The translations under genes were made by a program, and so were the position numbers. Below, in pieces: positions 17,436 through 25,000 of a stretch of DNA of 64,000 nt (within the stretch, counting starts at the first letter, position 1; the number at the start of each line of letters is the position of its first letter). The stretch lies in assembly GCA_938034165.1 (NCBI GenBank), contig CALHKP010000011.1:30626-94625 (forward strand), given 5' to 3'. The DNA is from an uncultured Clostridia bacterium (lineage in GTDB: Bacteria; Bacillota; Clostridia; Peptostreptococcales; Anaerovoracaceae). The notes under the pieces are model-generated. The model was not told where the DNA came from, did not search any database, and was given only the letters and a program-made list of their open reading frames with translations.

Positions 17436-17843
17436 ATGGAAAGAAAACAGGCAAGAGAATTCATGATGAAGGTATTTTTTCAGATGGATGCTCTAAACGA
17501 TTACAATATTGATAACAGAGAGGATTATTTCAAGAATGCAGATCTTGGCGGACAGGCTGAGTATTGCAAGAATCTGTACTCTCTGGTATGCAACAAAAAA
17601 GAAGAAATCGACGAAAAAATAGAAAAGCATTCAAAGAGCTGGACTCTCAGAAGAATGCCAAAGACTGCGGCTTCTGTTCTCAGACTCGCGGCATGCGAAA
17701 TTCTGTATATGGACAGCATTCCTGCACCTGTATCAATAAATGAGGCAGTTGAAATGGCAAAGGTTTACGGTGATGAAAATGCACCATCATATGTAAATGC
17801 AATACTGAGAAAAGTTGCAGAAGAAAAAGGAAAAGATGAATAA
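17436..17843 (+). CDS. nusB: transcription antitermination factor NusB
   Basis: A 135-residue all-helical NusB. Typical elements are MERKQAREFMMKVFFQMD at the start, SWTLRRMPKTAASVLRLAACEI in the middle and SINEAVEMAKVYGDENAPSYVN near the end. NusB with NusE (S10) binds boxA in rRNA leader transcripts and prevents premature termination. The end overlaps the next gene by eight bases (stop TAA inside GATGAATAA). Confidence 0.95.
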   Translation: MERKQAREFMMKVFFQMDALNDYNIDNREDYFKNADLGGQAEYCKNLYSLVCNKKEEIDEKIEKHSKSWTLRRMPKTAASVLRLAACEILYMDSIPAPVSINEAVEMAKVYGDENAPSYVNAILRKVAEEKGKDE

Positions 17844-18798
17844 AAGATATTCGCTTGGAATAGATACGAGTAATTACAAGACTTCGGTGGCGCTGGTTGA
17901 CAATAATGGAAATATTGTTTCGGACTGCCGAAGATTTCTTGCCGTAAAGGAAGGCCAGAGAGGCCTCAGGCAATCCGAAGCGCTGTTTCAGCATGTGAAT
18001 AATCTGCCGGAGCTTGTGGAAAAAGTTATAGATGCAGCAGGCGGAAGCAAAAACATAGATATCGTGTCTGTGTCATCAAAGCCGCGTCCTGTGGAGGGTT
18101 CGTATATGCCTGTATTTAATGCAGGTGTTTCTTTTGGAAAGGTAGCTGCAAAAGCTGCAGGAGCCCATTATGCAGAGTTTTCTCATCAGGAAGGACATAT
18201 AGAAGCTGTTAAATTCTTAAGCGAGTTGAAAGATGAGGAAGATATTGTTGCTTTTCATTTTTCGGGAGGAACAACAGAAGCTGTATATATAGGTGATGGT
18301 TCCTTTGATATATGTGCAGGAAGCAGGGACATAGCCTACGGACAGCTTATTGACAGAGTAGGTGTTAAGCTTGGAATGGCTTTTCCTGCAGGAGAGGAAA
18401 TGGACAAAATCGCAATGGCTGCGCTTTCAGAAAAAGGCCTTAAGCATAAGTGCGAGGTCGTTTTGCCGAAGATAAAATGCAGTGAAGGTTTTGTTAATCT
18501 TTCCGGAATAGAAACAGCAGCGATGCGCTTAATAGAAGAAAATGTTAACACTCAGGAGCTGATATTTTTTTTGTTTAAGCGAATTTCTCAGAGTATAATT
18601 GATATGATTAAAGATACCTCCGAAAAAACAGGATGCATGAACTTCCTCTTTGCGGGAGGTGTTTCGTCAAGCGAGTTTGTCAGAGAATATATTGCTTCGG
18701 AGAAACTGAAGCAGAGAATTGTATTTGGAAAAGGGGAGCTTTCCCAGGACAATGCTGTCGGAATTGCTCTTCTCGGGGGTGAAAAAGTATGGCGCTGA
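17836..18798 (+). CDS. Kae1/TsaD-like domain protein
   Basis: A 320-residue ASKHA-fold protein of the Kae1/TsaD superfamily (SLGIDTSNYKTSVALVD at the N-terminus; FSHQEGHIEAV with the HxxxH metal motif at about residues 114-122; HFSGGTTEAVYI; LFAGGVSSSEFVRE). TsaD makes the t6A modification of tRNA with TsaB and TsaE. This protein is shorter than usual TsaD and belongs to the paralogous group found near nusB and xseA in Clostridia, so I do not assign the tsaD name. The ATG at 17836 lies in nusB and has AAAAGG upstream. Confidence 0.75.
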   Translation: MNKRYSLGIDTSNYKTSVALVDNNGNIVSDCRRFLAVKEGQRGLRQSEALFQHVNNLPELVEKVIDAAGGSKNIDIVSVSSKPRPVEGSYMPVFNAGVSFGKVAAKAAGAHYAEFSHQEGHIEAVKFLSELKDEEDIVAFHFSGGTTEAVYIGDGSFDICAGSRDIAYGQLIDRVGVKLGMAFPAGEEMDKIAMAALSEKGLKHKCEVVLPKIKCSEGFVNLSGIETAAMRLIEENVNTQELIFFLFKRISQSIIDMIKDTSEKTGCMNFLFAGGVSSSEFVREYIASEKLKQRIVFGKGELSQDNAVGIALLGGEKVWR

Positions 18799-19940
18799 AA
18801 CCGGTTACGGTATCACAATTGAATGATTATATAGGGAGGCTTCTGGCTACGGACCCACTTCTTAACATAGTTGTGGTGAAGGGTGAGATTACAAGTCTGA
18901 AATATCACCAGACAGGTCATGTATATTTTTCCATATCTGACAATGAAAGCAAAATAAATTGCTTTCTTCCTTACGAATATGCGAAGAAACTCGAATTTAT
19001 GCTTAATGACGGTGATGAGGTGGTTATAACAGGTGCCGTAAAAATCTTTAAAAAGAACGGTTCTTATTCCCTTAATGTAAAAACAATTGAGCCTGTGGGA
19101 ATCGGAGAAATGGCACTTGCTTTTGAGAAGCTTAAGAAGAAACTGCAGAGCGAAGGTTTCTTTGATGAGGCTCACAAGAAACCGATTCCGGCTTTCCCGA
19201 AGCATATAGGAATTATCACATCCAAAACGGGTGCTGCTATAGAAGATATAATGAATACGCTGGAAAACAGAAATTCTGTTGTAGATGTAAGTATTTTTTC
19301 TGTGCTGGTGCAGGGTGTGTCTGCGCCTGAGCAGATTGCATCTATGATTGATTATGTGGGCAAAAATTATTTTGGAAAAATAGATTCACTGATCGTCGGA
19401 CGAGGAGGCGGTTCCTACGAGGATCTTGCGGTTTTCAACGACGAGAGGATTGCAAGAGCTGTTTACGAATGCCCGATTCCGATTATTTCGGCAGTGGGAC
19501 ATGAGATAGATTATACGATTTGTGACTTTGTTGCGGATAAAAGAGCAAAGACTCCGACAGAAGCTGCAGTGATGGTTGTTCCGGATGAGGATGAAATCAG
19601 AGAAAAACTTATGGATTTTCGAGAGGATTTGAGAATTCACTTGACTAACAGACTGATGTACAATGTTATTCAGGCGGATAATCTTAAGGATTCAATCATT
19701 CTTTCGATGAAGAACAAGATTTCTCTTGCGCAAAGCGAAACCAAAAGATGCAAAGAGGCTCTCGAGGGAGCAAATCCGCTTACTATTATGGAAAACGGTT
19801 ATTCGATTCTTCAGGATGAATCAGGAAGGATGATTAATTCTATCAGTCAGCTGGAAGAAAAGGAAATATACAGCTTGAGGTTATCTGATGGCAGCTGTGA
19901 TGTGAGAGTTGAGAAGATAAGGGGGAAGATGCATGAGTGA
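18789..19940 (+). CDS. xseA: exonuclease VII large subunit
   Basis: A 383-residue XseA. An N-terminal OB fold (VTVSQLNDYIGRLLATDPLL, then VKGEITSLKYHQTGHVYFS) is followed by the catalytic region (PKHIGIITSKTGAAIEDI, IVGRGGGSYEDLAVFNDE, ISAVGHEIDYTICDFVAD) and a shortened coiled-coil C-terminal part. Exonuclease VII degrades single-stranded DNA from both ends. Overlaps the upstream gene by ten bases and xseB by eight, so the subunits are co-translated. Confidence 0.96.
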   Translation: MALKPVTVSQLNDYIGRLLATDPLLNIVVVKGEITSLKYHQTGHVYFSISDNESKINCFLPYEYAKKLEFMLNDGDEVVITGAVKIFKKNGSYSLNVKTIEPVGIGEMALAFEKLKKKLQSEGFFDEAHKKPIPAFPKHIGIITSKTGAAIEDIMNTLENRNSVVDVSIFSVLVQGVSAPEQIASMIDYVGKNYFGKIDSLIVGRGGGSYEDLAVFNDERIARAVYECPIPIISAVGHEIDYTICDFVADKRAKTPTEAAVMVVPDEDEIREKLMDFREDLRIHLTNRLMYNVIQADNLKDSIILSMKNKISLAQSETKRCKEALEGANPLTIMENGYSILQDESGRMINSISQLEEKEIYSLRLSDGSCDVRVEKIRGKMHE

Positions 19941-20127
19941 TATGAACTTTGAAGAGACAATGGCTTCTCTCAGGGAGATGTCCGAAAAAATTAAGGATCC
20001 GTCAATCAGTCTAGAGGACTCCGTAAAATGTTTTGATGCAGGAATGGAATATTACAAAAGATGCGTCGAAATTTTAGATAATGCAAAGCAAAAAATTGAA
20101 GTTTTTGAAGGTGAGGTATTAAAATGA
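19933..20127 (+). CDS. xseB: exonuclease VII small subunit
   Basis: A 64-residue helical protein (NFEETMASLREMSEKIKDPS, then SLEDSVKCFDAGMEYYKRC) with the standard XseB length and pattern. It binds the coiled-coil of XseA. It overlaps xseA upstream by eight bases and ispA downstream by four (AAAATGATTG), within one operon. Confidence 0.95.
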   Translation: MSDMNFEETMASLREMSEKIKDPSISLEDSVKCFDAGMEYYKRCVEILDNAKQKIEVFEGEVLK

Positions 20128-21017
20128 TTGAAAGTTATGATGAGTACAAAGCAATAATTGATGAACATCTAGTATCATATATACCATGTATTGACTGCAA
20201 GAGCTCGTCGCTTCGCAATTCAATGGAATATTCACTTACTGCGGGAGGCAAAAGACTTCGTTCAGTGCTTCTTCTTGCAGCATGCGAATTTGCAGGAGGC
20301 TCGTACAAGGAGGCTTTGCCTTATGCTATTGCAATGGAATATATTCATACATACTCCCTGATTCATGACGACCTTCCATGTATGGATAATGATGATCTCA
20401 GAAGAGGACTTCCGACAAATCACAAGGTCTACGGTGACGGAATCGCTACACTTGCAGGTGATGGCCTTCTGAATACAGCGTTTGAACTCATGGCAAAAGA
20501 TATGACCTTCTACTTTGATGATCTGGAGGCTCTAAAGAAGAGAATAAGAGCGATGCATGTTATTGCAAAGAGTGCAGGCGTAAGAGGCATGGTTGCAGGA
20601 CAAGTGTCTGATATCGAAAACGAAAACAGGGAATGCTCAAGTGAGATGCTTGATTACATACATTTGAACAAAACAGGCGCGCTGATTGTGGGATCCGTGC
20701 AGGCGGGACTTTATCTCGGCGGTGCTGATGACAGTATGATAAAGAATCTGACTTTATATGCAGAGAACATGGGCCTTGCATATCAGATTGCTGATGATAT
20801 TCTTGACGTTCGCGGAAATGCAGAAATAATGGGCAAGAAAACAGGGGCTGATGCAGAACATGCAAAGGTTACCTATGTTTCACTGAACGGACTTGAAAAA
20901 TCAGAAGAAAAACTGAAAGAACTGACAAACAATGCTATCGAAGCAATAGAAGAGTATTATGATAACGCGATTTTCTTTAAGGATCTTGTAATTACTCTTG
21001 CTTCCAGAAGCAAATAA
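20124..21017 (+). CDS. ispA: polyprenyl (geranyl/farnesyl diphosphate) synthase
   Basis: A 297-residue trans-prenyl synthase. GGKRLRSVLLLAACE, the first aspartate motif HDDLPCMDNDDLRRG (DDxxxxD) and the second QIADDILD are all present. It condenses isopentenyl diphosphate with dimethylallyl or geranyl diphosphate, probably to farnesyl diphosphate for undecaprenyl and quinone-type lipids. Chain length is inferred from synteny with xseB and dxs. It uses the product of the MEP pathway whose first enzyme is encoded next door. Confidence 0.93.
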   Translation: MIESYDEYKAIIDEHLVSYIPCIDCKSSSLRNSMEYSLTAGGKRLRSVLLLAACEFAGGSYKEALPYAIAMEYIHTYSLIHDDLPCMDNDDLRRGLPTNHKVYGDGIATLAGDGLLNTAFELMAKDMTFYFDDLEALKKRIRAMHVIAKSAGVRGMVAGQVSDIENENRECSSEMLDYIHLNKTGALIVGSVQAGLYLGGADDSMIKNLTLYAENMGLAYQIADDILDVRGNAEIMGKKTGADAEHAKVTYVSLNGLEKSEEKLKELTNNAIEAIEEYYDNAIFFKDLVITLASRSK

Positions 21018-21035
21018 GGAGAAATTATAGATAAT

Positions 21036-22880
21036 ATGGTTAATGATTTAAGCAGATATAATTTTCCGGAAGACCTGAAAAAAATGTCCCTCAAGGACAT
21101 GGAGCTTCTCGCTGTAATGATCAGGGAGTTTCTTCTGGATAATATATCAAAGACAGGCGGTCACCTGGCTTCAAATCTTGGTGTTGTTGAGCTTACAATA
21201 GCCATGCACAAAATTTTTAACAGCCCTGAGGATAAATTCATCTGGGATGTGGGACATCAGTCCTATGTGCACAAGATTTTGACAGGAAGAGCCTCAGAAT
21301 TTGAAAATTTAAGAAAGCTGAACGGAATGAGCGGTTTTCCGAAGAAAAAGGAAAGCATTCATGACATATATGAAACGGGTCACTCAAGCACTTCAATTTC
21401 TGCAGCTTCAGGTATTGCTGCTGCAAGGGACATAAAGGGCGAAGATTACGATGTTGTAGCTGTAATCGGTGATGGCTCCATGACAGGAGGAATGTCATTT
21501 GAAGCGCTTAATAACCTAGGCCATTCCAAGTCGAAGGTAATAGTTGTGCTGAATGATAACGGAATGTCTATATCCAAGAATATAGGCGGGCTGTCTGAGC
21601 ATCTAGGCAAACTGAGAACTTCTGACAGATATCTTAGTGCGAAGAACAATATAAGGACTGCTGTAGAGCATATTCCGGTAATAGGTCCGGGACTCAGGAA
21701 TGCGCTGGGAGATGCAAAAGATAAACTGAAGTATACTCTGATTAACGGAGGAATTATCTTCGAGGAACTGGGATTTACTTATCTTGGTCCTGTGGATGGT
21801 CACAATCTGATGGCTGTTATGCAGAGCCTTGACCTTGCAAAACATGCGGAAGGTCCGGTTTTAGTTCATGTGATAACCCAAAAAGGAAAGGGCTACAGAC
21901 AGGCCGAAAACAGCCCGAACAAATTCCACGGAATAGGTCCCTTTGACAAAGAGACAGGCATGCCGTTGGGAAAATCAAGGGAAAGTTATTCTAAGGTTTT
22001 CGGAAATACAGTTCTCGGACTTGCAAGAGAACACAACAATGTAGTTGCTATTTCAGCTGCAATGTGTGAAGCTACGGGACTGCTGCCGTTTTCAAATGAG
22101 TTTGAGAACAGATTCTTTGATGTGGGAATAGCAGAAGGTCACGCGGTAACCTTTGCCGCAGGTCTTGCAACAAACGGAATGAAGCCTTATGTTGCAATCT
22201 ATTCATCATTTTTGCAGAGAGCATATGATCAGATTATAGAGGATGTGTGCCTTCAGAATCTGGATGTTACTTTTGGAATTGACAGAGCCGGAATTGTAGG
22301 CGCTGACGGTGAGACACACCATGGTGTGTTTGATATTTCTTATCTGATGCCTATGCCTAACATGAAGCTGTTTGCGCCTTGTGATGGCAAACAACTTGAG
22401 GAAATCCTGAAGTACACTTATGAGCTCAAGGGACCTTGTGCTGTAAGATATCCGAGAGGCGAATGCCCTGAGCCTGTTGTTGAAAAACCTTTTGAAGGAA
22501 AGAACATAAGATTGTATGATGGTAAGGATGTCGATATTCTTGCTGTAGGCAATATGCTTTCGACGGCTCTCGAAGCAAAAAAAATTCTCGAAAGAGAAGG
22601 AATCAGTGCAGGGATTGTGAATATCTGCGTTCTCAAACCGGAGGAATATGATTTTATTAATGACAGAAACAAACTGATGCTGACAATAGAAGACAATATG
22701 CTTACAGGCGGATTCGGCCAGACTTTTAAGGCAACTTCCGGCTGCAGATATGTCGAATGTATGGGTTGGCCGGATACTTTTATCGAGCATGGCAACTGCG
22801 ATGCTCTTTACGAAAGATACGGTCTTGATGAAAACGGAATAAGAGAAAGGATTTGGAAACATTTTGAAAGAAAGGCTTGA
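21036..22880 (+). CDS. dxs: 1-deoxy-D-xylulose-5-phosphate synthase
   Basis: A 614-residue thiamine diphosphate enzyme that joins pyruvate and glyceraldehyde 3-phosphate, the first step of the MEP isoprenoid pathway. Motifs in order: FIWDVGHQSYVHKILTGR, the ThDP motif GDGSMTGGMSFEALNN (about 145-160) and, in the transketolase pyrimidine domain, ATGLLPFSNEFENRFFDVGI and DGETHHGVFD. AGGAGAAAT precedes the ATG. The 3' end overlaps tlyA by 17 bases. Long reverse-strand frames inside it are shadows. Confidence 0.97.
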   Translation: MVNDLSRYNFPEDLKKMSLKDMELLAVMIREFLLDNISKTGGHLASNLGVVELTIAMHKIFNSPEDKFIWDVGHQSYVHKILTGRASEFENLRKLNGMSGFPKKKESIHDIYETGHSSTSISAASGIAAARDIKGEDYDVVAVIGDGSMTGGMSFEALNNLGHSKSKVIVVLNDNGMSISKNIGGLSEHLGKLRTSDRYLSAKNNIRTAVEHIPVIGPGLRNALGDAKDKLKYTLINGGIIFEELGFTYLGPVDGHNLMAVMQSLDLAKHAEGPVLVHVITQKGKGYRQAENSPNKFHGIGPFDKETGMPLGKSRESYSKVFGNTVLGLAREHNNVVAISAAMCEATGLLPFSNEFENRFFDVGIAEGHAVTFAAGLATNGMKPYVAIYSSFLQRAYDQIIEDVCLQNLDVTFGIDRAGIVGADGETHHGVFDISYLMPMPNMKLFAPCDGKQLEEILKYTYELKGPCAVRYPRGECPEPVVEKPFEGKNIRLYDGKDVDILAVGNMLSTALEAKKILEREGISAGIVNICVLKPEEYDFINDRNKLMLTIEDNMLTGGFGQTFKATSGCRYVECMGWPDTFIEHGNCDALYERYGLDENGIRERIWKHFERKA

Positions 22881-23667
22881 TACTTTACTTGTAAAAAAAG
22901 GATATTTTCAGTCGAGAGAAAGAGCTAAGGCTTCTATTATGGCTGGGGTTGTCTTTGTTGACGGACAAAAAAGCGATAAGCCGGGCACAATGATTAAGGA
23001 GGAAGCTGAGATTTTCGTAAAAGAAGACAGCTGTCCTTATGTAAGCCGCGGTGGGCTCAAGCTTGAAAAATCCATAAAGGAATTCGGACTTGATCTCGAA
23101 GGATTGGTATGTATGGACGTGGGGGCTTCTACAGGTGGTTTTACAGATTGTATGCTCCAAAATGGCGCAACAAAGGTTTATGCTATAGATGTAGGCTACG
23201 GACAACTTGACTGGAAGCTTAGAACAGATGAACGAGTTGTGAATATGGAAAAATGCAACTTCAGATATCTGGATCCGGAAACTATAGAAGACAAAATAGA
23301 CTTTATCAGTGTGGACGTTTCTTTTATATCTCTTAAGCTGATACTTCCTGTGTGCAGCAAGCTTCTTTCCGAAAAGGGCAGAATGGTCTGCCTGGTTAAA
23401 CCTCAGTTTGAAGCGGGAAGAGAGCAGGTTGGCAAAAAAGGTATCGTAAGAGATAAGGCTGTTCACGAGGAAGTACTAAAAAAAGCAATCTCGTATGCAG
23501 AGGAAAACGGTCTGATTGCAAGCGGTCTAACCTTTTCACCGGTAACAGGCGCAAAAGGTAACATAGAATATTTATTATATCTTTGCAAAGACGAAAAATT
23601 GCGTTATAATGTATACGAGGATTTAATCCACAATGTTGTTTTGAGCTCTCACGAAGAGCTGGAATAA
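22864..23667 (+). CDS. tlyA: TlyA family RNA methyltransferase / hemolysin-like
   Basis: A 267-residue protein: N-terminal S4 RNA-binding domain (ERLDTLLVKKGYFQSRERAK, IMAGVVFVDGQKSDKPG) and an FtsJ-like SAM domain (MDVGASTGGFTDCMLQNGA, VDVSFISLKLILP, LVKPQFEAGREQVGKKGIV). TlyA 2'-O-methylates rRNA in mycobacteria; the Clostridia version is usually assumed to methylate rRNA. The best start is a TTG at 22864 inside dxs, which gives the family-typical N-terminus. Final gene of the asp23-to-tlyA operon. Confidence 0.9.
   Translation: MKERLDTLLVKKGYFQSRERAKASIMAGVVFVDGQKSDKPGTMIKEEAEIFVKEDSCPYVSRGGLKLEKSIKEFGLDLEGLVCMDVGASTGGFTDCMLQNGATKVYAIDVGYGQLDWKLRTDERVVNMEKCNFRYLDPETIEDKIDFISVDVSFISLKLILPVCSKLLSEKGRMVCLVKPQFEAGREQVGKKGIVRDKAVHEEVLKKAISYAEENGLIASGLTFSPVTGAKGNIEYLLYLCKDEKLRYNVYEDLIHNVVLSSHEELE
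23582..23610 (+). promoter_or_regulatory. candidate promoter for the aminotransferase gene, inside tlyA
   Basis: TTTGCA at 23582-23587 and TATAAT at 23605-23610 with a 17-base spacer, about 95 bases before the aminotransferase ATG. A separate strong promoter would fit the codon bias of that gene. The site lies in the coding end of tlyA, so it could be chance. Confidence 0.4.
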
Positions 23668-23706
23668 AATATTGCCTAAGGTATTATTTAAAGGAGACTG
23701 ATCAAA

Positions 23707-24906
23707 ATGAAACTATCAAACAAAGTCGAAGCAATGCAATTTTCACCAATCAGAAAATTCAACCCAATCGCACAGAAGGCTAAGGACGCCGGCAAAAAAG
23801 TTTACCACTTAAACATTGGACAGCCTGACGTTGAAACACCTGCATGCTTTATGGATGCAATCAAAGGCTTCGACAAAAAAGTAATCGCTTATGCTGAATC
23901 AGGCGGACTTACTGTATTACAGGATGCAATTATTGACTACTTCAAGCAGTATGACATGAACTTCGAAAGAGGCGATATGATCGTAACAAACGGTGGTTCA
24001 GAAGCTCTGACTATGACATTCACAACTATCATGAATGCAGGCGACGAAGTACTTATCCCTGAACCTTTCTATACAAACTACCACACATTCGCTACAGCTG
24101 CAGGCGGAAAAGTTGTTCCTATCACAACTAAGGCTGAAGACGGATACCACTACGCTAAGAGAGAACAGATTGAAGCTGCAATTACACCTAACACAAAGGC
24201 TATCGTTTGCATCAGCCCAGGTAACCCAACAGGTACTGTTCTTACATTAGACGAAATGAAGCTTATCGGCGAAATCGCTAAGGAACACGATATGTGGATT
24301 ATCGCTGACGAAGTATACAGAGAATTTGCTTACGACGGAAGAGAAGTTACTTCATTCGGTATGCTTCCTGAATATGCTGACAGAGTTATCATCATTGACT
24401 CAGTTTCAAAGAGATTCTCAGCATGCGGCGCAAGAATCGGTGTTCTTGTTTCAAAGAACAAGGAATTCATGTCAAGCGTAATGAAGATTGCACAGGGAAG
24501 ACTTTGTGTATCAACTGTTGACCAGATTGGTGCTGCTGCTCTGTTCAGACTTCCAGCTTCATACTATGACGAAGTAAAAGCAGAATACTGCGGAAGAAGA
24601 GACGTAGTTTACGAAGAACTCATGAAGATTCCTGGAGTTGTTTGCCAGAAACCTGGCGGAGCATTCTACATGACTGCTAAACTTCCTGTTGACAACATCG
24701 AAGACTTCCTGATGTTCCTGTTAACTGAATTCGACGACAACGGAGAAACTGTAATGTTCGCACCTGCAGAAGGATTCTATGCAACACCTGGTCTTGGAAA
24801 AGACGAAATGAGAATCGCATATGTACTTAACAAAGAAGATATGAGAAGAGGCGTTGAATTAATCAGATTAGGTATCGAAGCATACAACAAAAAGCAGGGT
24901 AAATAA
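23707..24906 (+). CDS. class I/II PLP-dependent aminotransferase
   Basis: A 399-residue fold-type I aminotransferase. Key parts are LNIGQPDVETP, SPGNPTGTVLTLDEM, the PLP lysine motif DSVSKRFSACGARIGV and the C-terminal substrate-binding arginine region (GLGKDEMRIAYVLN). The substrate is probably aspartate or a related amino acid, but sequence reading cannot settle this. The gene has strongly biased codons (AGA for Arg, many GAC, AAC, TAC, ATC), much more than the neighbours, a sign of high expression. AAGGAGACTG precedes the ATG and a strong terminator follows. Confidence 0.9.
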   Translation: MKLSNKVEAMQFSPIRKFNPIAQKAKDAGKKVYHLNIGQPDVETPACFMDAIKGFDKKVIAYAESGGLTVLQDAIIDYFKQYDMNFERGDMIVTNGGSEALTMTFTTIMNAGDEVLIPEPFYTNYHTFATAAGGKVVPITTKAEDGYHYAKREQIEAAITPNTKAIVCISPGNPTGTVLTLDEMKLIGEIAKEHDMWIIADEVYREFAYDGREVTSFGMLPEYADRVIIIDSVSKRFSACGARIGVLVSKNKEFMSSVMKIAQGRLCVSTVDQIGAAALFRLPASYYDEVKAEYCGRRDVVYEELMKIPGVVCQKPGGAFYMTAKLPVDNIEDFLMFLLTEFDDNGETVMFAPAEGFYATPGLGKDEMRIAYVLNKEDMRRGVELIRLGIEAYNKKQGK

Positions 24907-24932
24907 TTAAAATACTACTTAGACTTTTTAAG

Positions 24933-24968
24933 GCAGCGGATTCAATATAAGTCCGCTGCTTTGTTTTT
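24933..24968 (+). terminator. rho-independent terminator after the aminotransferase
   Basis: GCAGCGGA at 24933-24940 pairs perfectly with TCCGCTGC at 24952-24959, followed by TTTGTTTTT. Confidence 0.93.
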
Positions 24969-25000
24969 CAATCACATACAAGAGAGGAATTTGAGGATAA

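Noticed and set aside
22206..22862. Reverse-strand frame of 218 codons inside dxs
   Set aside because: Fully antisense to a clear dxs coding region; product has no recognisable motif. Similar antisense frames in xseA, tlyA, mutS and dnaG were dropped for the same reason.
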